64,000 nt of DNA from an uncultured Pelagibacteraceae bacterium (GTDB taxonomy: Bacteria; Pseudomonadota; Alphaproteobacteria; Pelagibacterales; Pelagibacteraceae), in contig CABZDS010000001.1 of the NCBI GenBank assembly GCA_902524595.1, positions 1-64,000 on the forward strand, in the 5' to 3' direction. A model generated the notes under the pieces. It searched no databases. It was not told the origin of the DNA and was given only the letters and a program-made list of their open reading frames with translations. Positions 35,272 through 44,571 of this stretch are shown one piece after another. Position numbers and translations under genes: made by a program. How positions within the stretch are numbered: position 1 is the stretch's first letter; the number at the start of each line of letters is the position of its first letter.

Positions 35272-37931
35272 AAATTTAGTGAAATATCTCTATGTATTGA
35301 ATTACATCTAGATACATAGATAGCTTGCTCTTTAGTAAGTTTAGACTGCAATCTTAGTCCAATTGTTTCTTTGATTGCATTATTATATTCCTCAATCTTT
35401 GGCATTAAGTTTTCTTTAGCATTTGCCCTCCAACTAACTTCTTTATTGAATAACTCAACAACTTCTTTTGATTTTGTTCTAATTGCCATTGGATCAAGTT
35501 CATCTGAATCAACCATTGACAATAAATCATCTACACTATTTAAAAATTCATCCATTCCAGAGATCTCACTTAACTTATCAAACAGTCCATCCATAATTGT
35601 AATTGATCTTTCATATACTTTTGTATTACTTTCCATGGCTATAAAATAATCTAACTGTTTAATGTCTTTTGATACTTCCTCGAGTTTTACTCCATCATTT
35701 ATGAACATTGCAAACTGATCAAGTAGATCGTAGGCTTCATCTACGTTCTTTCTATATCTTTTTGTTGTTGTATTTTTTGCTTTATTTATTTTGTCAAATT
35801 CTGAATTCTTAGCTTGCCAAGTTTCTGGAATTGAATTTTGAATTTCTTCAATTTCGAGTTTTACATCTTCAATTCTTAATTCTATTTTATTTTTCTCATC
35901 TAATTCATCATCATCTAAATTTCTTATCTCTGCTTTGTATTTTTCGATTTTTTTATTCAATTTAAGTATTTTCTTTTGCTTTTTTCTAACAGTGAAATGT
36001 AGGTCTCTGTAATCAATAGTGTAATCGTTATATTCTACCTCAACTTTTTTTAATTTATCAACAAGAGCAAACGTTCCTAATGCACTATCAAAGTGATCTT
36101 CTAAAATTTCCATTTTATCATCTGGGAGATTAGTTGGTGCCTCTGATTGGAATTTTAAGATTGCATTTTTAATCGCTTCACCGTTGGTATCAAATCTTGC
36201 AAATTTGTACTCTTGCAAACAATACTGTAATTTGGGATTCATTGGTGGAGGAGCAACATTCGAAGTTAAATACACTCTGTTCGGCAGATAATTTACTAGG
36301 CTAGGGTATGCACCTACTATTCCAAGACCTATAAGCTGTAAAATTATAAAAGGCACAACTCCCTTCCAAATATCAAGTGTTTTAACAATTTTTGGAGCAA
36401 CTCCTTTCAAATAAAAGAGCGCAAATCCAAATGGTGGGGTTAAGAAGGAAGTTTGTAAGTTAACACCAATCATAACTCCTAACCAAACAGCTGTAACGTT
36501 AGCTCCTGTTTCGGCCAATAATATTGGTGCAATAATTGGAACAACAACAACTGCAATTTCTATAAAGTCTAGGAAAAATCCTAGCAAGAAAATTACAATC
36601 ATCACGACAACAAATTGTGTCCAAAAACCCCCTGGTAAATCTTGTAAAAAGTCTCTTACTAATTCTTCTCCTCCAAATGCTCTAAATCCTGAAGTAAGCA
36701 TCGCTGCTCCTAAAAGAATGATAAATACCATTGAGGTAGTCACACAAGTTTCTGTTACTACTTCTTTTAAAACATTTTCTGTTTTAAAAGTTCTCCAAAA
36801 ACTCCAACCTATTCCGATAATAAAAATGACTACAAAGAAAGCTGTAATATAAATTGCGCTTAAATCTCTTTCCTCCAGATTTTTTACATTTAACTCATAA
36901 TTTGAAGCAAAGAATGTAATTGGGATCAGAGATCCAATAATTAAAATCAAAGGATAAAATGCACTTTTCTTTCCTTCATATAATCTATAACCAGCCATCA
37001 AAGTAGCACCAATTGCTCCTATTGAGCCTGCTTGGTTTACAGTGGCAATGCCCATTAAAATCGAACCTAAAACTGCAAAAATTAATGCAAGAGGTGGTAT
37101 GATAATTACAACTACTCTTAACCAAAATTTTAAATCAAAATTTCCTTTAAATGGAACTGGTGGTGCAACACCTCTCTTTATTCTAGCAAAAATAAATACA
37201 TAGATCATATAAAGAGCAACTAACACTAAGCCTGGCAAAAGTGCTCCTAAGAACATATCACCTGCACTAGATGAGCCTACTCTAAATTCTCCTGGCATGT
37301 TGAATTCACCAGTTAAGTTTTTATAATCTTTTTGTCTTAAATTGTTTGCAACATCTGATGCGCTTGCCAACTGGTCAGCAATAATAATTAAAACAATTGA
37401 TGGAGGAATAATTTGACCTAATGTTCCCGAAGAACAAACTATTCCACTTGCTAGTTGTCTGTCATATTTATTATTTAACATCGTTGGTAGTGAGATTAAT
37501 CCCATTGCAATTACAGTTGCTCCAACGATACCTGTGGTTGCTGCTAGTAGTGCCCCTACAAATATTACGGAAATTCCTAGACCGCCAGGAATTGGTCCAA
37601 ATAACTGGCCCATTGTTATCAATAAGTCTTCGGCAATTTTTGATTTTTGAAGCATAATTCCCATGAAAATGAATAAAGGAATTGCAATCAAGGTATCTGT
37701 TTCTACATCCCAGTAATTACTCCTAAAATTTGTAATACCTGCAACTAGCCATTCAATGGGTCCATCTACAGCAAAGAAAGCACTAGAGTCTCCCTCGAAT
37801 ATGTAGCCAAAAAATGCTGCTAAACCAATTGCAATTATAGCTGAGCCGGGTAGTGCAAAGGCAACCGGGTAACCCGATGCAAGAGCAACGATCATTATTG
37901 CAACTAGAACGGCTAAAAAGAATGTTTCCAT
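35268..37931 (-). CDS. TRAP transporter large permease (DctM-like) with C-terminal coiled-coil extension of about 330 aa
   Basis: SGYPVAFALPGSA, IPLFIFMGIMLQKS, GLISLPTMLNNKYDRQLASGIVCSSGTLGQIIPPSIVLI, FLTPPFGFALFYLKG; charged helical tail from about residue 555. Confidence 0.92.
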   Translation of the reverse strand: METFFLAVLVAIMIVALASGYPVAFALPGSAIIAIGLAAFFGYIFEGDSSAFFAVDGPIEWLVAGITNFRSNYWDVETDTLIAIPLFIFMGIMLQKSKIAEDLLITMGQLFGPIPGGLGISVIFVGALLAATTGIVGATVIAMGLISLPTMLNNKYDRQLASGIVCSSGTLGQIIPPSIVLIIIADQLASASDVANNLRQKDYKNLTGEFNMPGEFRVGSSSAGDMFLGALLPGLVLVALYMIYVFIFARIKRGVAPPVPFKGNFDLKFWLRVVVIIIPPLALIFAVLGSILMGIATVNQAGSIGAIGATLMAGYRLYEGKKSAFYPLILIIGSLIPITFFASNYELNVKNLEERDLSAIYITAFFVVIFIIGIGWSFWRTFKTENVLKEVVTETCVTTSMVFIILLGAAMLTSGFRAFGGEELVRDFLQDLPGGFWTQFVVVMIVIFLLGFFLDFIEIAVVVVPIIAPILLAETGANVTAVWLGVMIGVNLQTSFLTPPFGFALFYLKGVAPKIVKTLDIWKGVVPFIILQLIGLGIVGAYPSLVNYLPNRVYLTSNVAPPPMNPKLQYCLQEYKFARFDTNGEAIKNAILKFQSEAPTNLPDDKMEILEDHFDSALGTFALVDKLKKVEVEYNDYTIDYRDLHFTVRKKQKKILKLNKKIEKYKAEIRNLDDDELDEKNKIELRIEDVKLEIEEIQNSIPETWQAKNSEFDKINKAKNTTTKRYRKNVDEAYDLLDQFAMFINDGVKLEEVSKDIKQLDYFIAMESNTKVYERSITIMDGLFDKLSEISGMDEFLNSVDDLLSMVDSDELDPMAIRTKSKEVVELFNKEVSWRANAKENLMPKIEEYNNAIKETIGLRLQSKLTKEQAIYVSRCNSIHRDISLNF

Positions 37932-37934
37932 AAT

Positions 37935-38924
37935 TTAATTTTTGACACCTTTTAAAATTTTGTGGCTGCTTTCCATAAAATAGCTTGTAAATTGAATTAA
38001 CATAGTGACAGCAAAAACAGCTAGGTACACAGCCATCAAATATAAAAGATAAAGTCCATTTGACCCTTGTTGTGTTACTTCAAAAGCTACAACCGGACCA
38101 TTTATTATACTAGCCTTTCCATTTAAACCTAAAAATATTACAATCAACATGAGTGGCACTCCTAAGAGTGATGACCCAAGTAAATTTGTCCATGCTTTCT
38201 TTTTCTCACTAAAAGATGAATATAGTACATCAACTCTTACGTGACCTTCATGAATTAATGCATATGCACTTGCAAACAAATAAAGTGCTGCATACCAAAA
38301 TCTAACTAAATCCCCTTGGAATGCTTGTTCATATGAAAATATAAATCTTGATAGAACAATTACAAATTCACTTGCTACAACTAATACTGCTAGCCATATA
38401 AAGCCAACTGATTTTGTAAAATATCCAATTACAAAAGAAATTAATATGATTGGAAAGTGAATATAAGTAATTCTTACAGGAGCTTTAACCATTAATGCTT
38501 TTACCTCAGGACTGAAGATTGCTTCCCATAATCTCTCTACAACCATAAATGAAATAACAAAATCAGCTACACCAACTAAAAATACTGCCCAAAATGATGA
38601 TCGAATAATATATGCTGAAAATCTTGATAAAATTTTAGAATCTTGTTCTAAAGTTTGGCTATATGTTTTAAAAACATAAAAAATAACTGCAGCAATACAA
38701 ATCAGGTACAAACCAATTTGCATATAACCGTAATTTAAATCAGATCCCTCTAGAGCTTTTTTCTTAAATCCAAGTACCTCATGATGTGAAAAAATCTTTT
38801 TTATGCCTGGCCAATCACTCCAAACTGTTAAAACATTGTTAATGAGAAATGCTAAAGTAAAAGCTAAAACAGAATAACTAATGATTCTAACATATAGAGA
38901 TAGATTTGAATTTTTTGCCACCAT
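37935..38924 (-). CDS. TRAP transporter small permease (DctQ-like), N-terminally extended
   Basis: DctQ-type core FIFSYEQAFQGDLVRFWYAALYLFASAYALIHEGHVRVDVLY in the C-terminal half; adjacent to DctM. Confidence 0.85.
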   Translation of the reverse strand: MVAKNSNLSLYVRIISYSVLAFTLAFLINNVLTVWSDWPGIKKIFSHHEVLGFKKKALEGSDLNYGYMQIGLYLICIAAVIFYVFKTYSQTLEQDSKILSRFSAYIIRSSFWAVFLVGVADFVISFMVVERLWEAIFSPEVKALMVKAPVRITYIHFPIILISFVIGYFTKSVGFIWLAVLVVASEFVIVLSRFIFSYEQAFQGDLVRFWYAALYLFASAYALIHEGHVRVDVLYSSFSEKKKAWTNLLGSSLLGVPLMLIVIFLGLNGKASIINGPVVAFEVTQQGSNGLYLLYLMAVYLAVFAVTMLIQFTSYFMESSHKILKGVKN

Positions 38925-38968
38925 AGTATTTTAATATAAATAAGTAATAATCGATTTTATTTAAAAAA

Positions 38969-38992
38969 AAAGGGCCCAATCATGGGCCCTTT
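38969..38992 (-). terminator. intercistronic stem-loop with U-tract between dctP-like and dctQ-like genes
   Basis: minus strand AAAGGGCCCA-TGAT-TGGGCCCTTTTTTTTT: 10-bp perfect stem, 4-nt loop, T run. Confidence 0.9.
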
Positions 38993-39012
38993 AATAACTA
39001 AATTTAGTTAGA

Positions 39013-40143
39013 TTACATTCCTAACACTCTGTTTCGTTGCTGAATATACGGTGAATCTGACAAGTTTGTCCAAGCACCAATTTCTTTTCTAGCTTTTAAG
39101 AAACTAGAGTGGATTCTCTCAGCGAGACCACTGCTTGCTCTTGTTTCCTCAAAAACTTCTTCAGCAGCTTTACCGAAACCATCATAAACCTTGTCGCTAA
39201 ATCTTTCTAATTTAACTCCATGATCATTTATTAATCTCTCTAAAGCAGCACCGTTTTTCGCATTGTACTCTGACATCATTACGTCATTCTCTGTTGATGC
39301 ACATGCTTCGATTAATAGCTGATCTGATTTTGATAAGCTTGTAAACCATGATTTATTACATCCACAAGCTAACATTGAACCAGGTTCATGCATACCAGGA
39401 TAGTAATAATATTTAGCAGCTTCTTGGAATTTCATAGCTTCATCATTCCATGGACCTACCCACTCTGTTGCATCGATTGCACCAGAAACAAGGTTCTCGT
39501 AAATTTGTCCACCTGGAAGTGAAACTGGAGATCCTCCAAGTTTACCAATAACTTGTCCTCCTAATCCAGGCATACGCATTTTAAGACCTTTGAAGTCATT
39601 AGGGCTTCTAATTTTTTTATTAAACCATCCACCCATTTGAACTCCTGTGTCACCACACATGAAGTTTTTTAGACCAAATTTATCAGATAGCTCATCCCAT
39701 AATTGCTGACCACCTGCAAATCTAATCCATGCATTCATTTCAGTGTAAGTGAAACCGAAAGGTACAGCTGTAAAATAACCCCATGCAGGATCTTTTTTAA
39801 CCCAGTAGTAGTCTGCTGCATGATACATTTGCGAGTTACCTGAAGCAACTTCATCAAATGAATCAAATGCTTTTACTCTTTCGTTTGCGGCATAGTAAGT
39901 AACTTGAATTCTTCCATCACTCACGTCTGTAATTCTTTGAGCAAATCTTTGTGCACCTGTACCAAGACCTGGGAAATCTCTTCCCCAAGTAGCCACCATT
40001 GAAACTTCGATTCTTTCTTTGGCAACTGCAGGAGCAGCTAAAGATGATGCAGCAACAGCGGCAACACCAGTTGCAGCAGCAGCTTTAAAGAATTTACGTC
40101 TTGAAGGAGTTTTACCCTTCAATAGTTTTTTATCTTTAATCAT
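39013..40143 (-). CDS. TRAP substrate-binding protein, TakP-like (alpha-keto acid type), Tat signal
   Basis: Twin-arginine leader SRRKFFKAAAATGVAAVAASSLAAPAVA; AADYYWVKKDPAWGYFTAVPFG, DTGVQMGGWFNKKI, GAIDATEWVGPWND, YYYYPGMHEPG resemble Rhodobacter TakP. Confidence 0.88.
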   Translation of the reverse strand: MIKDKKLLKGKTPSRRKFFKAAAATGVAAVAASSLAAPAVAKERIEVSMVATWGRDFPGLGTGAQRFAQRITDVSDGRIQVTYYAANERVKAFDSFDEVASGNSQMYHAADYYWVKKDPAWGYFTAVPFGFTYTEMNAWIRFAGGQQLWDELSDKFGLKNFMCGDTGVQMGGWFNKKIRSPNDFKGLKMRMPGLGGQVIGKLGGSPVSLPGGQIYENLVSGAIDATEWVGPWNDEAMKFQEAAKYYYYPGMHEPGSMLACGCNKSWFTSLSKSDQLLIEACASTENDVMMSEYNAKNGAALERLINDHGVKLERFSDKVYDGFGKAAEEVFEETRASSGLAERIHSSFLKARKEIGAWTNLSDSPYIQQRNRVLGM

Positions 40144-40212
40144 TATTTCTCCTCTTTAAGTTAATTAACTGTTGCATTTAAAACATATATGCTTCTTAGA
40201 GTCATTTTAAAA

Positions 40213-40231
40213 AAGTGAAGATTTTTCACTT
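40213..40231 (-). terminator. rho-independent terminator downstream of the amidase gene
   Basis: minus strand AAGTGAA-AAATC-TTCACTTTTTT. Confidence 0.65.
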
Positions 40232-40269
40232 AATTACAATCTACGATTGTAAATATTTATGGTTTCTGT

Positions 40270-41568
40270 CTAATTCTTGAATATTTTGGCATGCCTTAAC
40301 ATGCTCAAATCTTCAAATTGTTTACCTATAATCTGCAATCCTAATGGTAAATCTTTTTCACCTTTCAAAATTGGTAATGAAATACAGGGAACATGGGCAA
40401 GAGACCAAATCTTATTAAATTCTGGACTACCAGTTGTCTTAAATCCTTTGTCTGCAATTCCACAACTACTTGGAGTTATAATTGCATCAAAGCTTTCAAA
40501 TATACTATCTAAGTTTTTTGAATATGTTCTCATCGCATTTAAAGCTAAAGCATATTCTTTTGCAGAATGTTTTAGTCCATTAACAATTGCTTTCTTAATT
40601 TCTACAGAAAGTTTTCCTTTTAAAGTTTTGTAATATTGATGGAAATTTTGAGCCATCTCTGTCTCATATATAATTGTATGACAATCAATCATATCTTCAA
40701 AATATTTGGGAGCAGTCTCAACCTTAACTATTTTTTTATTATTTAAAATAAATTTGTTAAATGATTTTTTTGAAATACTATCAATATTTCTCCAACGTTT
40801 GGTTTTATAAAAAACAAATTTTGATTTTTTTGTTTTAATTTTTTTATTTAGAAAATTAATGCTTGTTGTTGTTTCATCTGCATCGTCTCTAGCAAACAAA
40901 ACTTTCGATAAAAGTTCTACATCACTAACTGTTTTTCCAAATACTCCAACTTGATCTAAATTATATGATGTTTGCAAAACACCATTTCTAGAAATTAATC
41001 CATAGGTAGGTTTATAACCGACAACTCCACAATAAGAAGCTGGTCTAATTACAGATCCACCTGTTTGAGTTCCAATTGATAATGGTGCCATATTGGATGC
41101 AATAACAGCTGCAGAGCCACTGGATGAACCTCCTGGTGTTCTTGAATAATCATGTGGGTTTTTAGTTTTTGATGGCGATAAGAAAGCTAATTCACAAGTT
41201 ACAGTTTTACCCATAATTATCGCTCCAGCCATTTTTAAAAGCTCGACAATTTTAGCATCTAAATTACTCTTTTTTTTTAATTTTATTCTTGCGCCATATT
41301 TTGTTGGCATATCTGATGTTGAGATAATATCTTTAAGTGCAACTGGTAGACCATGCAAAACCCCTAAAGATTTTAATTTTTTTCTCTGATTGTCAGATTT
41401 TTTTGCATCACTTAGTAATTTTTTTTCATTAAAATATTCCCAAGCTTGAATATTCTTATCATATTTTTTTTTTTGATTGATATATGCTTTACAAAGTTCA
41501 ACAGAAGTTAATTGTTTATTTTTAAGTTTTTTTAAAAGTTGTTGTGCTGATAAATTTAGGAGTTTCAT
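40270..41568 (-). CDS. amidase-signature family hydrolase
   Basis: GRKDI-like LPVALKDIIST, GGSSSGSAAVIASNMAPLSIGTQTGGSVIRPAS amidase signature with Ser-cisSer-Lys elements. Confidence 0.9.
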   Translation of the reverse strand: MKLLNLSAQQLLKKLKNKQLTSVELCKAYINQKKKYDKNIQAWEYFNEKKLLSDAKKSDNQRKKLKSLGVLHGLPVALKDIISTSDMPTKYGARIKLKKKSNLDAKIVELLKMAGAIIMGKTVTCELAFLSPSKTKNPHDYSRTPGGSSSGSAAVIASNMAPLSIGTQTGGSVIRPASYCGVVGYKPTYGLISRNGVLQTSYNLDQVGVFGKTVSDVELLSKVLFARDDADETTTSINFLNKKIKTKKSKFVFYKTKRWRNIDSISKKSFNKFILNNKKIVKVETAPKYFEDMIDCHTIIYETEMAQNFHQYYKTLKGKLSVEIKKAIVNGLKHSAKEYALALNAMRTYSKNLDSIFESFDAIITPSSCGIADKGFKTTGSPEFNKIWSLAHVPCISLPILKGEKDLPLGLQIIGKQFEDLSMLRHAKIFKN

Positions 41569-41575
41569 TTATCCC

Positions 41576-42661
41576 TTAAACTAATTTTTCATCAGAATAA
41601 ACACAGCATTTCTCTGGTGGAAAATATAAATTTAATTCTCCATCTGGAATAGGTTTTTCTCTTTCTACTTTTGACTTAACCACTATATCACCCATTTTTC
41701 CTGTAAGGAGCTTGAAATTACCAAAGTCCTCAACTCTCGTGAGTTTAATTTTAATTGTATTGCTTCTTTCTTTTGCGGCCAATTCTATGAACTCAGATCT
41801 AATTCCAAGTTTAACATTTTTATCTTTTAAATTACCTAAATTTGAATTTGTCTTAATAGTGGTATCATTAATTTTTACCTCATAATCAGAAGATACTGTT
41901 GAATGAAAAATATTCATCGCAGGAGAGCCAATAAAATAACCGACAAAAGTTGTTTTAGGTTTTTCAAATAAATCTTTTGGCAATCCAACTTGCACGATTT
42001 CACCTTGATCCATAACAATTATATTTTCAGCAAAAGTCATGGCTTCGTTTTGATCATGAGTCACATAAACCAATGTTGTTTTATATTGTTCATTGATTTC
42101 TTTTAAGTTTCTTCGAAGTCTAAATTTTAAATCTGGGTCAATAACTGTTAGAGGTTCGTCCATTAAAACAGCTGCAACGTCTTCTCGAACCAACCCTCTA
42201 CCTAAGGAGATAAGTTGTTTTTGATCAGCCGTTAATTTTCTTGCTGGTGAGTTTAAAAATGATGATAAATTTAAAGTATCTGAAACTGCTTTTACTCTTT
42301 CTTCAATTTTTTCTTTTGTAAATTCCCTGCATCTAAGTGGAAACGCTAAATTATCATAAACAGTCATTGTATTGTAAATTACTGGGAATTGGAAAACTTG
42401 GGCGATATTTCTATCTTCTGTTCTTAAATCAGTCACAGGTGTTTCATCGAATAATATCTCACCTTTGGATGGCCTAACTAATCCAGAAACAATGTTTAAC
42501 ATTGTAGTTTTTCCACACCCAGAAGGTCCCAAAATTGCATACCGCTTGCCATTTTCCCAAGTCATTGAAAACGGATTAAGAGCATATGTTGGTTTTGGAT
42601 CTAAAGGATTATAGGTATGGGAAATGTTAGATAAATCAATTTTAGCCATTTGTTCCTCCAT
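41576..42661 (-). CDS. ABC importer ATP-binding protein 2 (MalK/UgpC type) with degenerate signature motif
   Basis: Walker A GPSGCGKTT, Walker B VLMDEP, H-loop VTHDQ present; signature reads LTADQKQ instead of LSGGQQQ. Likely start MAKIDLS, a few codons downstream of the ORF-track start. Confidence 0.9.
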   Translation of the reverse strand: MEEQMAKIDLSNISHTYNPLDPKPTYALNPFSMTWENGKRYAILGPSGCGKTTMLNIVSGLVRPSKGEILFDETPVTDLRTEDRNIAQVFQFPVIYNTMTVYDNLAFPLRCREFTKEKIEERVKAVSDTLNLSSFLNSPARKLTADQKQLISLGRGLVREDVAAVLMDEPLTVIDPDLKFRLRRNLKEINEQYKTTLVYVTHDQNEAMTFAENIIVMDQGEIVQVGLPKDLFEKPKTTFVGYFIGSPAMNIFHSTVSSDYEVKINDTTIKTNSNLGNLKDKNVKLGIRSEFIELAAKERSNTIKIKLTRVEDFGNFKLLTGKMGDIVVKSKVEREKPIPDGELNLYFPPEKCCVYSDEKLV

Positions 42662-43721
42662 ATGGTGATGAAACTAATTTTTCATCTTCTCCAAAAGCAT
42701 AAAACTTATTTGCATTAAAATTTATTTTTACTTTCTCGTGAATTTTAAAATTCATTACTTCTTCGATTAAAGCAATTATTTTTGAATTTCCTCTCTTTAA
42801 GTGAAGCAATGTTTCTGAACCACTAATCTCCGCTAATTCTATTTCGAATTCTTCACCATTTTCATCAAGTTTTATTTCTGAAGCTCTAATTCCAAAATTA
42901 TAATTTTTATCTTCTAAATTTTTAAAATGATTTGGAATTTCTACAGAAATGTTCTCAAAGTTCAGATTTTTTGAATTTTTTGAACCTTTCAGAATATTCA
43001 TTGGTGGATCATTTGATATTTCTGCAACTTTTAAATTAGATGGATTTTCAAAAATCTCTTTGGCAGGCCCTTTTTGTAATACCTTCCCTTCATCTAAAAC
43101 AATTACTTCTCCATTTAGTTCCATTACTTCTTGAGGATCTGTTGTTGAGTAAATTAAAATTGTATCTTGGGACAGCCCTTCTGAGAAAATTCTTTTAAAT
43201 TCTTCTCTTAATTGCTCTCTAAGTTTGTAATCTAAATTAACTAACGGTTCATCTAGCAACAAAATTTTTGCTTTTTTTGCAAGTGATCTTGCAAGTGCAA
43301 CCCTTTGTTGCTGTCCGCCAGATAATTCCTGAATTTTTCTATTTTCAAATCCAACTAATCCAACAGTTTTTAGAGCTTCATCTACATCTTTTTTTATTTG
43401 CTCAGGACTTAATTTTCTTTGTTCTAATGGAAAAGTTATATTTTCATATACATTTAAATGAGGGTAATTAATAAATTGTTGATAGACCATAGCAACATTT
43501 CGTTCCCAAACTGGTATTTTAATAAAGTCTTTTTCCTCAAAAGAAATTGAGCCTTGATCTGGATTTAATAAACCTGCAATTGTTTTTAAAAGAGTCGTTT
43601 TGCCAGATAAAGTCCTGCCTAGAATGGTATACAAATTACCTTTTTTAAAATTAAACGAGACATCATTTAAATGAAATTGCTCATCAGGTTTATAAGAAAT
43701 TTTATCTCCAATTAAATTCAT
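42642..43721 (-). CDS. ABC importer ATP-binding protein 1 (MalK/UgpC type) with degenerate Walker A and H-loop
   Basis: LSGGQQQR signature and LLLDEP Walker B present; Walker A GRTLSGKT; H-loop position STTDPQE lacks His. Confidence 0.9.
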   Translation of the reverse strand: MNLIGDKISYKPDEQFHLNDVSFNFKKGNLYTILGRTLSGKTTLLKTIAGLLNPDQGSISFEEKDFIKIPVWERNVAMVYQQFINYPHLNVYENITFPLEQRKLSPEQIKKDVDEALKTVGLVGFENRKIQELSGGQQQRVALARSLAKKAKILLLDEPLVNLDYKLREQLREEFKRIFSEGLSQDTILIYSTTDPQEVMELNGEVIVLDEGKVLQKGPAKEIFENPSNLKVAEISNDPPMNILKGSKNSKNLNFENISVEIPNHFKNLEDKNYNFGIRASEIKLDENGEEFEIELAEISGSETLLHLKRGNSKIIALIEEVMNFKIHEKVKINFNANKFYAFGEDEKLVSSPYGGTNG

Positions 43722-44569
43722 TATTTTAATGCTCCTGATAAATTTCCTTTTGATAGATATCTCTCAACTATAAATGCAACGATTATTAATGGTGCAACTG
43801 AGACTAAAGCTGATGCCGAAAGGCTCCACCATGGTGTTATTGATGAATTAAGTGCAACAACCTTTACAGGTAACAATTGTACTTCAGTGAATGTTAAAAT
43901 AAATGCAAAAAAGAAATCTATCCATCCAAAAATAATACAAAACATTCCTGCAACAATTAAACCAGGTATTGAATTTGGTAAAACAACTTTGTAGAAAGCT
44001 TGATACGGATTACATCCGTCAATTAATGCAGTCTCATCTAATTCTTTTGGAACTCTATTAAAAAAATCTACCATAATCCAAACAGCAATTGGCATTAATA
44101 AAACGATGTATACAACCACTAGACCTAACAAGCTATCAAGCAATCCTATTGTGCTTAGAAAAATAAAGAAAGGAATTGATAATACAATTGGAGGCATGAT
44201 TCTTTGTGAAATAAAGAAAAAAGTAATATCATTGTTTCTTACAAATCCAGCTTTAAAGGTAAATCTTGATAGTGCATAAGCAGCGAGAGTACCAAGAACA
44301 ATACTTATTAGACTAGCAGTACAGGTTACAAAAATACTATTAAAATAGGGCTCAACAATATCTACTCCACCTTTAGCGGGAGACTTAATTAAAACTCTCC
44401 AACCCTCCAATGTTGGTTCGAAATCTAACCAAGGAATATAAGTTACTTTACTATTTACTGACTGGAAGTCTTTGAAAGATGTTGATACAGCCCACAGAAA
44501 TGGCGCAACAACAAATACAGTCCAAAATGTAATAAAGAAATATTTAAGAAAAGTGTAAAGTTTGCTCAT
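43721..44569 (-). CDS. ABC sugar/polyol-type permease (MalG/UgpE family)
   Basis: EAA loop ELDETALIDGCNPYQAFYKVVLPNSIPG; 6 TM. Confidence 0.92.
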   Translation of the reverse strand: MSKLYTFLKYFFITFWTVFVVAPFLWAVSTSFKDFQSVNSKVTYIPWLDFEPTLEGWRVLIKSPAKGGVDIVEPYFNSIFVTCTASLISIVLGTLAAYALSRFTFKAGFVRNNDITFFFISQRIMPPIVLSIPFFIFLSTIGLLDSLLGLVVVYIVLLMPIAVWIMVDFFNRVPKELDETALIDGCNPYQAFYKVVLPNSIPGLIVAGMFCIIFGWIDFFFAFILTFTEVQLLPVKVVALNSSITPWWSLSASALVSVAPLIIVAFIVERYLSKGNLSGALK

Positions 44570-44571
44570 AG

